This document shows positions 1 through 6,433 of a stretch of DNA of 18,585 nt, piece after piece. Both the position numbers and the translations under genes were made by a program. The notes under the pieces were generated by a model. It did no database searches. It was not told the origin of the DNA and saw nothing but the letters and a program-made list of their open reading frames with translations. Origin of the DNA: JBMOLK01 sp049325575 (GTDB lineage Bacteria > Bacillota > Clostridia > Acetivibrionales > Acetivibrionaceae); the NCBI GenBank assembly GCA_049325575.1, contig JBMOLK010000065.1:1-18585 (forward strand), given 5' to 3'. Numbering within the stretch: the stretch's first letter is position 1; each line of letters starts with the position of its first letter.

Positions 1-1295
1 GAAGGGTGAATAATTTTACGGTTTTTATCGACGGCCCTATTGAAGGAGAAAAGGTAGAAATAAAGGTCATTAAAGTTAATAAAAACTATGCTGTAGGAAA
101 GCTTCTTAAGGTAATAAAACCTTCGCCCGATAGAGTCAAGCCCTTTTGTGGGGTTTATAACAGATGTGGCGGGTGCAGCTTACAGCACATGAGTCTTAAG
201 TCAGCACTTAAGTTTAAGACCAATTTAGTTAGGGAAAGCATAAAGAGAATTGGCAAGCTGGAGGATGTCATAATTCATGATACCATAGGAATGGAAGATC
301 CCTTGTATTACAGGAATAAAGCACAATACCCGGTAGGCAAACTTAAGGATGAGCTAAGAGTAGGTTTTTATGCAAAGAGGTCACATGATATTATAGATTG
401 CTCTACATGCACGATTCAACATGGGATTAGTGATAAGGTCAAGTCAATTGTGAAAGACTTTATAATGGAAAATGGGATAAGCACGTATGACGAAGCTGCT
501 GGAGAGGGCCTTATAAGGCATATCATGACCAGGGTAGGGTTTAAGACAGGCGAAGTAATGGCTGTCATAGTAATAAACGGCAGAAGTATGCCGAATAAGG
601 AGAAGCTGGTAGATAAACTGATAAAAGAAGTGCCCCAGGTTAAGAGCATTGTCTTAAACATAAATACTAAGAAGACAAATGTTATATTAGGAGATGAAAA
701 TAAAAGAATCTACGGAGATAGTACTATTACCGATTATATTGGTGATTTCAAATTCAAAATATCTCCCGTATCTTTTTTTCAGGTTAATCCTGTTCAAACC
801 GAGGTTTTATATAACAAGGCACTGGAGTATGCAGGACTTACAGGCGAGGAGACTGTTTTTGACCTCTACTGCGGTATAGGTACCATTTCATTATTTCTAT
901 CAAATAAGGCGAGAAAGGTTTATGGAGTGGAAGTTGTTGAAGATGCCATAAAGGATGCCAAAGAGAATGCCAGAAGTAACAATGTGGAAAACGTGGAGTT
1001 TATTGTTGGGGAAGCGGAAAGAGTAATACCTGATATGTATAGTAAAGGTGTTAGGGCGGATGTAGTAGTTGTAGACCCCCCAAGGAAAGGCTGTGATGAG
1101 GTGCTGCTCAATACACTTGTCAGTATGAAGCCCGAAAGGATAGTCTATGTTTCCTGTAATCCATCTACTCTTGCAAGAGACCTAAAGTATTTGACCGATA
1201 ATGGTTTTAGGGCGGTGGAAATCCAGCCGGTTGATATGTTTCCATATACACCGCACGTTGAGTGTGTGGTGTTGATAACAAGGGTTGAGAAGTAG
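1..1295 (+). CDS. rlmD: 23S rRNA (uracil-C5)-methyltransferase RlmD/RumA type, 5'-truncated by the window edge
   Basis: SAM-dependent enzyme that methylates C5 of a uracil in 23S rRNA. The frame is open from the left edge. The GTG at 6 is probably internal, because the sequence begins inside the TRAM-like domain (VNNFTVFIDGPIEGE) and full members carry about 20-30 more residues upstream. Visible motifs, numbered from GTG 6: iron-sulfur cysteines in CGVYNRCGGC (about residues 48-57) with a further Cys in CTIQH; the SAM loop FDLYCGIGTISLF; the catalytic region DPPRKGCD; the nucleophile Cys in VSCNPSTLARD; and the C-terminal HVECVVLI with the general-base Glu. It ends with TAG. The rlmD/RlmCD/TrmFO-like subfamilies are hard to separate by eye, so the symbol is the most likely one. 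The 3' end of this gene family is a known integration target of mobile elements, and mobile remnants follow immediately. Confidence 0.9.
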   Translation, partial: RVNNFTVFIDGPIEGEKVEIKVIKVNKNYAVGKLLKVIKPSPDRVKPFCGVYNRCGGCSLQHMSLKSALKFKTNLVRESIKRIGKLEDVIIHDTIGMEDPLYYRNKAQYPVGKLKDELRVGFYAKRSHDIIDCSTCTIQHGISDKVKSIVKDFIMENGISTYDEAAGEGLIRHIMTRVGFKTGEVMAVIVINGRSMPNKEKLVDKLIKEVPQVKSIVLNINTKKTNVILGDENKRIYGDSTITDYIGDFKFKISPVSFFQVNPVQTEVLYNKALEYAGLTGEETVFDLYCGIGTISLFLSNKARKVYGVEVVEDAIKDAKENARSNNVENVEFIVGEAERVIPDMYSKGVRADVVVVDPPRKGCDEVLLNTLVSMKPERIVYVSCNPSTLARDLKYLTDNGFRAVEIQPVDMFPYTPHVECVVLITRVEK

Positions 1296-1411
1296 AGTGG
1301 TTGGAAAGGTTTGATATAAGGCTTTTGTGTGATTACGAGGAGGAAATCTGAAGTATGAAAATCTTGATTTTTTCACTTCGTGGGAACATATCCAACGGGG
1401 CGATTTTGAAC

Positions 1412-1535
1412 GTGACAGAGTGATTTAGATGTCAGTGCTTGGTGACAGAGCAGGTTAGATGTCAGAGGTTTTTGAGAAGTCAATTTAGATGTTTTTCAGA
1501 TTTTACGAGGTTGACAGAGCAGGTTGGATGTTGAG
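1412..1535. repeat. Tandem-like 30-bp-spaced repeats, probably a relic of an IS end (IS21-like organisation)
   Basis: TTAGATGT recurs at 1425, 1455 and 1485, exactly 30 bp apart, with a fourth variant TTGGATGT at 1524. GTGACAGAG precedes it at 1412 and 1442, and TTGACAGAG at 1512. Repeated short blocks of this kind are typical of transposase-binding ends of IS21-family elements, but no transposase lies next to it. A 22-codon frame with an AGGAGG site (ATG 1355, TGA 1421) runs into the repeats and may be the stub of a gene cut by the insertion. The wider gap 1296-1590 holds nothing else I can name. Confidence 0.5.
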
Positions 1536-1590
1536 TTAAACATACTTCCTTCCGGCAATAAATAAGAGTTTGATTGGAGGTTAACACACT

Positions 1591-1824
1591 ATGAAATTAG
1601 ATGGTTTTGGGATCTTCGTAAAAGACATGGCAACGATGGTTCGCTTTTATAGGGATGTTCTGAACTTTGAAATCCAGGAAGATGAAAATGCATCGAATAT
1701 ATATTTGGTCAAGGATGGAACCTTGTTTTTATTATATCGTCGCACAGATTTTGAAAAGATGACAAAAAGAACCTTTGGATATGCAAATAATATTAATGGG
1801 CATGCCTCATACCCCGTTTGGTAG
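1591..1824 (+). pseudogene. VOC (glyoxalase/bleomycin-resistance fold) protein, C-terminally truncated
   Basis: The start MKLDGFGIFVKDMATMVRFY, with FYRDVLNFEI and YLVKDGTLFLLY, is the N-terminal beta-alpha-beta module of a small vicinal-oxygen-chelate protein. These metalloproteins use a paired module of about 120-130 residues; only 77 codons remain, and the last few after NNINGH do not fit the family. The TAG falls where an IS3-like end appears to begin (about 1815-1850), so the gene was probably cut by insertion. The start is well supported: a GGAGG site lies at 1576-1580, 10 bases before ATG. The specific substrate cannot be told. The remaining module alone is unlikely to be functional. 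Confidence 0.7.
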
Positions 1825-1851
1825 ACACGGTAAACTCGTGTTATACTAAAC

Positions 1852-1943
1852 ATGAAGGGAATGGTCAAGGTGAGCAAACAATATAGTGTTGAATTTAAAA
1901 TTGATGCAGTAAAAAGGATAGAGAAAACAGGTGAAAGTGTTGA
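1852..1943 (+). mobile_element. IS3-family orfA N-terminal fragment
   Basis: The residues SKQYSVEFKIDAVKRIEKTG are the beginning of the helix-turn-helix OrfA of IS3-family elements. After GESVD the sequence stops matching and runs into a GC-rich palindromic stretch, so about 25 residues of a roughly 90-residue OrfA remain and no OrfB (DDE transposase) is seen. Possible starts are ATG 1852, ATG 1861 or the GTG at 1870, which gives the usual MSKQYS start. The frame stays open to 2091, but that tail is not recognisable protein. This is a dead fragment. Confidence 0.65.
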
Positions 1944-1999
1944 CAGGTGGCTCATGCCACACCGGAACTGCGGCTCCGCCGCACCAGAATATTCAACAC
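1937..1999. repeat. GC-rich palindromic insert within the IS3 fragment
   Basis: GTGTTGA (1937-1943) and TCAACAC (1993-1999) are inverted copies bounding 63 bp. Inside are two clean hairpins: GTGGC/GCCAC with loop TCAT (1947-1960) and TGCGGC/GCCGCA with loop TCC (1969-1983). The block is far richer in G+C than its surroundings and sits exactly where the IS3 orfA similarity ends. It looks like a small palindromic or REP-like insertion; no family is recognised. Confidence 0.4.
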
Positions 2000-2211
2000 A
2001 CGAGACAGATAAGGAGAATTATATATTATATAAATTTTTGAAATACAATCTAAAAGGTCAATCATTTAATGTAAAAGATAATATGTACTAATTTACCTTA
2101 GTAAATTCAAGTGTTGAAATTGGGAAGAGCAGCGCGATGAAAGGCTTTGGGTTATAAAATTTGCTTTTGAGAAAAATACCCTTCCGCCAAGGAACCAGTG
2201 GGTCTTTTCAG
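2000..2211. other. Intergenic AT-rich stretch without a recognisable gene
   Basis: No convincing coding frame. GTGTTGA recurs at 2111-2117, so 1993-2117 is also bounded by short inverted copies of the motif seen at 1937-1943. The segment is probably more debris from inserted elements. Confidence 0.4.
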
Positions 2212-2349
2212 CATCTTTTTTGTATCCTCAAGGCATACAGAAGCTGTGGTGAGGATTGAACGGGCTTGAAAGCCCTATGAACGAAGGGGTGCAGGCGGTT
2301 TTGAAGCTTTAATGATTACAAGGGAACCCTTGAGGATATAAAAAAGATG
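2212..2349. repeat. 138-bp MITE-like element with 22-bp terminal inverted repeats
   Basis: The left end (2212-2233, CATCTTTTTTGTATCCTCAA and GG) and the right end (2328-2349) are inverted copies with 21 of 22 positions matching. The left end is repeated without change at 5284-5305. No flanking target duplication is obvious. The interior (2234-2327) contains a GGGCTTGAAAGCCC hairpin and no gene. In one frame the interior begins RHTEAVV, which recalls the C-terminal H-x-E-x-V-V motif of RlmD. The bases downstream, 2350-2460, hold only short frames. Confidence 0.55.
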
Positions 2350-2461
2350 ACATGAATGCGAAGAATGCAAGGAATACCATTATTCTAAGAAGGGTCGTCT
2401 ATATTGTGAGAGATAACAGACATCCGATCAATACAGCGTATGAAAATCAATAACAAAGAAG

Positions 2462-2477
2462 GCGTCGAATTCGACGC
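2462..2477. repeat. Perfect 16-bp palindrome GCGTCGAATTCGACGC
   Basis: Self-complementary over all 16 bases and followed by ATTTTG. It lies just upstream of the promoter-like pair at 2481-2509, so it could be a weak terminator for transcription coming from the left or a protein-binding site. There is no other evidence. Confidence 0.4.
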
Positions 2478-2480
2478 ATT

Positions 2481-2509
2481 TTGTAAATAAACTGCTATCA
2501 TGATATACT
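2481..2509 (+). promoter_or_regulatory. Sigma-A-type promoter for the putative small RNA
   Basis: TTGTAA (2481-2486) and TATACT (2504-2509) are separated by 17 bp, close to consensus. No start codon with a ribosome binding site follows before the terminator at 2636-2688, so the transcript should be non-coding or a leader. Confidence 0.55.
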
Positions 2510-2515
2510 CTTAAA

Positions 2516-2688
2516 CCAGGGGGGTACCAGCCTTATCGGGCTGACTCACTTACATGAGGTGAGTTTATCAGAAACGGACTAAAGAAATATAAGTGCCAGG
2601 CACGAAGGTTATTCGGTTACTGCTATTGATATAACGCACCCCTTATGGTGGAATATGTAATTAAGGGTTCCATAAGGGGTGCATTTTT
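2516..2688 (+). ncRNA. Candidate structured small RNA of unknown family
   Basis: A consensus-like promoter ends at 2509 and a strong intrinsic terminator ends at about 2688. The roughly 170 nt between have no plausible coding sequence but several local helices: CAGCC/GGCTG (2528-2543), ACTCAC/GTGAGT (2544-2564), GTGC/GCAC (2593-2603), GTTAT/ATAAC (2608-2635) and the terminator stem. I compared it by memory with common riboswitch cores (SAM, cobalamin, c-di-GMP, THF, glycine, fluoride, NiCo, PyrR leader) and saw no match. tetR downstream has its own promoter, so this looks like an independent RNA rather than its leader. This is inference from sequence signals only. Confidence 0.4.
2636..2688 (+). 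terminator. Intrinsic terminator, 13-bp stem
   Basis: GCACCCCTTATGG (2636-2648) pairs perfectly with CCATAAGGGGTGC (2670-2682), followed by ATTTTT. It closes the transcript that would begin near 2516 and insulates tetR downstream. Confidence 0.75.
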
Positions 2689-2796
2689 ATGGGCTTTTCT
2701 TTAATGCCCTTTATAAAGAGCCCTGACTTCACATCAATTGATTTTCAAAGGAGATTCGTGTTAGAAAAAGAAGCATAGTCTTGTCGAACGAAATTT

Positions 2797-2847
2797 ATTT
2801 ACCATCATGGTAAATTGTGATATTATACTATTAACCACAATGGTAAA
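2797..2847 (+). promoter_or_regulatory. tetR promoter with two palindromic operators
   Basis: A perfect 19-bp palindrome, ATTTACCATCATGGTAAAT, spans 2797-2815. A second, imperfect copy, TTAACCACAATGGTAAA, spans 2831-2847. A promoter sits between and within them: -35 TTTACC (2798-2803), 17-bp spacer, -10 TATTAT (2821-2826). Operator 1 therefore covers the -35 and operator 2 the start region, the usual layout for autorepression by a TetR-family protein. The downstream gene encodes such a regulator, so it is the likely ligand. Confidence 0.7.
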
Positions 2848-2867
2848 CGGTAGGGAGGTTGAGTGAA

Positions 2868-3494
2868 ATGGCTTTAGAAAAGTTTGATAATCTATATAAA
2901 AACAGAAAAGACGCAATCATCAATGCGGCGCTTATGGAGTTTGCGACCAAAGGTTATGATGAAGCTTCGACCATTGTTATTGCCAGGAACGCCGGGATAT
3001 CGAAGGGATTGATGTTCCATTATGTAAACAGTAAGAAGGACTTTTTTCTGTTCCTCTGTGACTATTGCAGCAAAATCGTAAAAAGAGAGTATTTTGATCT
3101 AATAAACTTCAATGAAAAAGACCTCCTTGAAAGACTGCGGCAATCCTATATTCTCCAACTCGAATTGTTGCATAGATATCCCTGGATTCTCGAATTCACC
3201 AGGATCACTGCCAATGAAAAATCTGAGGAGGTCAGGAAGGAACTGGACGAAATACTGAAAGGAACAAAACCAATATGCTATGAAACCATGTTCAGTTCGA
3301 TTGATGCGTCCAGATTCAGAGATGGGCTGGATATTGAACGGTGCAAACGGCTTATTTTTTGGGCGAATGTCGGATTTACGAACCAAATATTAGAGAATAT
3401 TAGAAATTCAGAAATCAACGAATTGGATTATGACAAAATTGTCGAGGAACTGGATGGTTACCTCAATGAGCTCAGGAAGAGCTTTTACAAATAA
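2868..3494 (+). CDS. TetR/AcrR-family transcriptional regulator
   Basis: DNA-binding repressor of 208 residues. The N-terminal helix-turn-helix is clear (from ATG 2868): RKDAIINAALMEFATKGYD, then IARNAGISKGLMFHYVNSKK, about residues 13-63. The rest is an all-helical ligand-binding domain, with LLHRYPWILEFTRI typical of the YfiR-like branch. An in-frame TTG at 2859 also exists, but the GGGAGG site at 2853-2858 is correctly placed only for ATG 2868. Two palindromes upstream (2797-2847) overlap its promoter and suggest autorepression. It is followed after 19 bp by an EFR1-type flavodoxin/ferredoxin gene with no terminator between, so that gene is its probable target. The inducer cannot be told from sequence. 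Confidence 0.88.
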   Translation: MALEKFDNLYKNRKDAIINAALMEFATKGYDEASTIVIARNAGISKGLMFHYVNSKKDFFLFLCDYCSKIVKREYFDLINFNEKDLLERLRQSYILQLELLHRYPWILEFTRITANEKSEEVRKELDEILKGTKPICYETMFSSIDASRFRDGLDIERCKRLIFWANVGFTNQILENIRNSEINELDYDKIVEELDGYLNELRKSFYK

Positions 3495-3513
3495 GATTGA
3501 AGAAGGCGTATGT

Positions 3514-4305
3514 ATGGGTGCGACAATTTATTATTTTTCCGCTACAGGCAACTCACTGATAATAACCCGGCAAATCGCAAAGGGACTGGGAGACTGCACA
3601 ATTCAATCCATGGCTGCAGAACCGCCGGATGAGCCTGTCGGCGGCCCCGGTAATCCGATCGGTTTTGTCTTTCCCGTTTTTTACATTGGGCTACCGAGAC
3701 TTGTCAAACGCTTTGCTCAGAAACTCAAAATCCTTAAAGGAACTTACTGCTTTGCATTTATAAACTACGGTGGAAACGGAGCTGACACTTTAGGCATGTT
3801 GGACGATATCCTGAAAGAAAAAGGTTTTTATCTGTCCTATGCAGCCGGTGTGAGGATGCCAGGGAATTATATCGTGAAGTATCCGGCCTTTGCTCCCGAT
3901 GCCCAACAAAAGCTGATAAAAAACGCAATGGAGAAGGCGGATGAAGCCGCCGTGGCGATTGCTGGCGGCAAGCTGCGGCCGGTTAAAAGAACAGCCAGGC
4001 TTTTCAGCAGGATAGCCAATCACAGTTATCTATACAAAGGCATCTCGAAATGGGACAAAAAATTTGAGGTGACCGGAAAGTGTATCAGCTGCGGTCAATG
4101 CGCCAAAGTATGCCCTGTAGGCAACATAAAAATGGAAGACCGCCGTCCGCTCTGGCAGCATCATTGTGAGAGATGCCTTGCCTGTATTCAATGGTGTCCA
4201 GGTGAAGCAATCGAGTACGGCAAGAAAACCGTCGGGCGCAGAAGATATTGCAATCCAAATGTCAAGGTTGAGGACATTATGAAAGGATGCAACCAGGGAA
4301 TTTAG
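3514..4305 (+). CDS. EFR1-family protein: flavodoxin-like domain plus two [4Fe-4S] clusters
   Basis: Predicted cytoplasmic electron-transfer protein of 263 residues. The N-terminal flavodoxin-like fold has the FMN phosphate loop YYFSATGNSL (residues 5-14). The C-terminal bacterial ferredoxin domain has two cluster motifs, CISCGQCAKVCP and CERCLACIQWCP. Proteins of this type occur widely in Clostridia, often beside TetR regulators; their partners are mostly unknown. ATG 3514 gives the canonical start just before the flavin loop, with an AAGAAGG site about 6-8 bases upstream; upstream in-frame ATGs lie inside tetR and are discarded. It probably forms an operon with tetR (19-bp gap). Codons look somewhat richer in G+C than in the hydrogenase genes, which may mean a different history. 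Confidence 0.87.
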   Translation: MGATIYYFSATGNSLIITRQIAKGLGDCTIQSMAAEPPDEPVGGPGNPIGFVFPVFYIGLPRLVKRFAQKLKILKGTYCFAFINYGGNGADTLGMLDDILKEKGFYLSYAAGVRMPGNYIVKYPAFAPDAQQKLIKNAMEKADEAAVAIAGGKLRPVKRTARLFSRIANHSYLYKGISKWDKKFEVTGKCISCGQCAKVCPVGNIKMEDRRPLWQHHCERCLACIQWCPGEAIEYGKKTVGRRRYCNPNVKVEDIMKGCNQGI

Positions 4306-4374
4306 AAAATTTGATTATTGATAGCAGAAGATTACCAAGCGGTTCAACATGCTCAAAGTGAGGAGTTTGTTAAC

Positions 4375-5175
4375 TTGAATAAATATTTAATCGTAGGCCT
4401 AATTTTCTTTATCATTGCAGCAATAGGGTTACCAACAGGTTATGAAAATAATCATCTCAATACTAAATTGGGGAGTGACAACATGAATGGATTTGAAGAG
4501 CCTGTAATCGTTCAATTTCCCTTAAGAGGAGAGTGGATGGCTCCGAACACTCCAGGGAAAAAGGTTCCAAGTCATGGAACTGACCAATTAGGAGAGACAT
4601 TTGCTTTTGATTTCTTGCAGGTTGATTGGGAAAGAAACGGAAGGCCTTTTTATAATACAAATTTGTTAAGGTATGTCCTATTTGGTGTTCCGCTCAATAA
4701 GTGTTATAGCTGGGGCAAAGAAATTCACGCGCCTTGTGATGGGGAAGTAATTATAGCAGGGGACGGTTATACCGAAAGGAGAATAGTTCATTTAATATCT
4801 GATCTGTTTGTGGCTGTAAAGAATGCTAATGCATTTAATGCTGAAAAGGATGGGATTCAGTCGGTTGCCGGCAATTATATTGTTTTGAAATGCTCTAACG
4901 ATATATATGCTGCATTCGCACATTTGCAGAAAGGGTCAATTTCAGTTTCAGTGGGTCAAAGTGTGAAGAAAGGTGACATTTTAGGGAAAGTAGGACATTC
5001 TGGCAATTCAACTGCGCCACATCTACACTTTCAGCTCATGGACAGCAGTAATATACTGTCAGCAAAGGGTATTCCGTGTGCATTTGAACAGTATGAGCTA
5101 TTTCAGGACGGTGAATGGAAAACAGTATATAATGGAGTTCCATCAGATAAAGATAGAATAAGATTTAATGAATGA
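4375..5175 (+). CDS. M23-family metallopeptidase (LytM-like), probably membrane-anchored or exported
   Basis: Zinc peptidase fold that normally cuts peptidoglycan cross-bridges. Visible signature: VPSHGTDQLGETFAFDF, then a beta-rich core with VAGNYIVLKC, SVSVGQSVKKGDILGKVGHS and the metal motif APHLHFQL (HxH). The start is uncertain. TTG 4375 has a GAGGAG site at 4360-4365 and gives a short basic start followed by a hydrophobic stretch (YLIVGLIFFIIAAIGLP), as in a signal anchor. ATG 4483 has GGGGAGTG at 4470-4477 and would give a soluble protein; relatives I remember often begin close to that point. TTG 4318 has no site. The first metal motif is H-G-T-D rather than the usual HxxxD, so the exact ligands are unsure. 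It seems a single-gene unit after the ferredoxin gene. Confidence 0.75.
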   Translation: MNKYLIVGLIFFIIAAIGLPTGYENNHLNTKLGSDNMNGFEEPVIVQFPLRGEWMAPNTPGKKVPSHGTDQLGETFAFDFLQVDWERNGRPFYNTNLLRYVLFGVPLNKCYSWGKEIHAPCDGEVIIAGDGYTERRIVHLISDLFVAVKNANAFNAEKDGIQSVAGNYIVLKCSNDIYAAFAHLQKGSISVSVGQSVKKGDILGKVGHSGNSTAPHLHFQLMDSSNILSAKGIPCAFEQYELFQDGEWKTVYNGVPSDKDRIRFNE

Positions 5176-5518
5176 ACCGCGTCCTCTCTAAATACAAGGA
5201 TGTAGAATCGTACGGGCTAAGGTGTTTACCGGCACTATTCTTGCAATGAACTCTCCCGCCAAGGCCCTACCAGGTTCAAGTGGCATCTTTTTTGTATCCT
5301 CAAGGCACGTTGAGACTGTTACATTACTAAGAAAAGTGTAGTTTTTGTTTGAATGAATTCTTGGAATGGCTTGAATTAGGGTGTTTTGCGGATTTGGGGC
5401 TATGCCTTGCGGGTTATAAAAACAGCATGATTTTGTTTGGCATAAACCTAAAAATGGAAAAATCTAAAAATGCAGGATTTTATTTGGCATATTTCATATA
5501 TGTTTCACAAGGTATAAG
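5176..5518. other. Intergenic region with a solo copy of the inverted-repeat sequence
   Basis: No supported gene. Bases 5256-5305 resemble 2183-2233 (shared CCGCCAAGG and then an exact 22-bp match at 5284-5305). Directly after it one frame reads RHVETVTLLRKV and stop (5303-5341), very like the C-terminus of RlmD-type methyltransferases (HVETVVLLS). This looks like a relic of a duplicated rlmD 3' end or of an attachment site. The 5349-5582 plus-strand frame is not protein-like. Confidence 0.45.
5284..5305 (+). repeat. Second copy of the 22-bp inverted-repeat sequence
   Basis: Identical over 22 bases to 2212-2233 and inverted with respect to 2328-2349. No partner end is found nearby, so this is a solo end or relic. 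Confidence 0.7.
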
Positions 5519-5541
5519 ACCGGCTTGTATAGCCGGTTTTT
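5519..5541 (+). terminator. Hairpin with T-run (possibly bidirectional)
   Basis: ACCGGC (5519-5524) pairs with GCCGGT (5532-5537), with TTTTT at 5536-5541 on the plus strand. It overlaps the final stop (5540-5542) of the minus-strand ferritin-like frame and could end transcription from either side. Confidence 0.5.
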
Positions 5542-5854
5542 ACTGTAATGGAGCTTCAAAAATTTGTGCCTGCTGCTGTTGAATTTTTTGTCTTCCTTTC
5601 TCAGTATGCTCAGCTTCTCTTGGACTAATCATGTAAAGTAGCTGCTGCAGTTCTCCAACATGTCTTCTCTCTTAATCGGCAATATGATAAAGAATCTTTT
5701 TTACACGTTCATCATTTGTTGCCATAGCGTGAGCCTCATATCCGATAATGGCTTCAAGCTCTCTTGCGATATCCACTCGCAGAGCCTGAGCCAATTCTTC
5801 ATTAGACATTTGTCTTGGTACATTTGCCACAAAGGGATTTCCTAAAAGTGCCAT
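5540..5854 (-). pseudogene. Short ferritin-like protein, interrupted by an in-frame TAA
   Basis: The frame begins MALLGNPFVANVPRQMSNEE with an AAAGGATG site 9 bases upstream. It continues with helices ELEAIIGYEAHAMATNDERV and KKILYHIAD, then hits TAA at 5674-5672. Immediately after the stop the same frame continues ERRHVGELQQLLYMISPREA and a Gln-rich tail to a second TAA at 5542-5540. Relatives have IADEExxHVGEL here, so a Glu codon (GAA) probably became TAA inside the iron-binding ExxH helix. Ferritin-like proteins of about 100 residues with this pattern resemble encapsulin-cargo or rubrerythrin-like iron proteins. As it stands only 60 residues are made. A sequencing error is an alternative. 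A good promoter (5877-5904) still faces it. Confidence 0.72.
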
Positions 5855-5876
5855 AAAAACACATCCTTTTTTGAAT

Positions 5877-5904
5877 ATTATAGTTATTCTTTGAAGGTTT
5901 TCAA
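5877..5904 (-). promoter_or_regulatory. Promoter of the ferritin-like gene
   Basis: On the minus strand TTGAAA (5904-5899) and TATAAT (5882-5877) are 16 bp apart, with ATG at 5854 preceded by AAAGGATG. The hydrogenase operon starts divergently. I see no equally good promoter for it in the 5855-5964 gap; TATATATATT near 5926-5935 could serve as its -10. Confidence 0.55.
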
Positions 5905-5964
5905 ATTTTCATACCAGTATCAGCATATATATATTTAGTGGTGCAATTATTCAGGAATAATTCG

Positions 5965-6432
5965 ATGGGTTGTGTTTATGGCATGATAAAAGCTATTGGT
6001 ATTGGGAACAGGTTTATGATGGATGATGGGGTTGCTATAGCTGTTCTGGAAAATATAAGAAACAAACTGGAATTGGTAGGAATTGAAGTTATTATTGGAG
6101 AAACCGATTTTCAGTTTTGCTTTCACCAGCTAAAGGAAGATGACTTTGTTATTATTCTGGATGCTGCATATACAGGGGCAGTAGCTGGAAACGTACATTC
6201 ATATAAGTTGGAGGAAGCGATTGCTGCATATGGAGAAGCTAACTCTCAGCACGACATGAGTGTTTTTGACTTAATGAGATTATACTCAAAGCCACTAAAA
6301 GGCTACTTTATTGGAATTGAAATAGCAAAAGCTGAATTTGGATGTGAGCTAAGTGAAGCACTGAAGGGCATATTCAATGACATTTGTCTTAAGGTTGAGA
6401 GAATTATTTGTGAAATTGTGAAGGAGATCTAA
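5965..6432 (+). CDS. [NiFe]-hydrogenase maturation endopeptidase (HycI/HybD family)
   Basis: Cytoplasmic protease that removes the C-terminal peptide of the hydrogenase large subunit after nickel insertion. Key features: KAIGIGNRFMMDDGVAIAVL with the acidic metal-sensing position (DDG), VIILDAAYTG with the second conserved Asp, and NSQHDMSVFDLM with the conserved His; these three positions bind the nickel used for substrate recognition in HybD. Start: ATG 5965 has AGGA about 8 bases upstream; ATG 5983 (MIKAIGIGN) is the usual family start but has a poor site; GTG 5938 is unlikely. It is the first gene of the operon. Its target should be the large subunit at 12721-14133, which has an intact DPCISCATH cleavage site. 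The length (about 150-156 residues) is normal. Confidence 0.88.
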   Translation: MGCVYGMIKAIGIGNRFMMDDGVAIAVLENIRNKLELVGIEVIIGETDFQFCFHQLKEDDFVIILDAAYTGAVAGNVHSYKLEEAIAAYGEANSQHDMSVFDLMRLYSKPLKGYFIGIEIAKAEFGCELSEALKGIFNDICLKVERIICEIVKEI

Positions 6433-6433
6433 A

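Noticed and set aside
1355..1423. 22-codon ORF after AGGAGG
   Set aside because: Too short and unrecognised; more likely the stub of a gene or of an IS leader running into the repeat array. Mentioned under the repeat.
1412..1535. CRISPR array
   Set aside because: The repeated units are only 8-9 bp with related intervening sequence, and there are no cas genes.
2350..2460. Short frame with a CEECKEYHYSKKGRLYCER zinc-finger-like string
   Set aside because: No start codon or ribosome site and closed on both sides by stops; perhaps a gene fragment, but the match is too short to name.
5349..5582. 77-codon plus-strand ORF
   Set aside because: Odd composition, no ribosome site of note, crosses a terminator hairpin and overlaps the end of the antisense ferritin-like gene.
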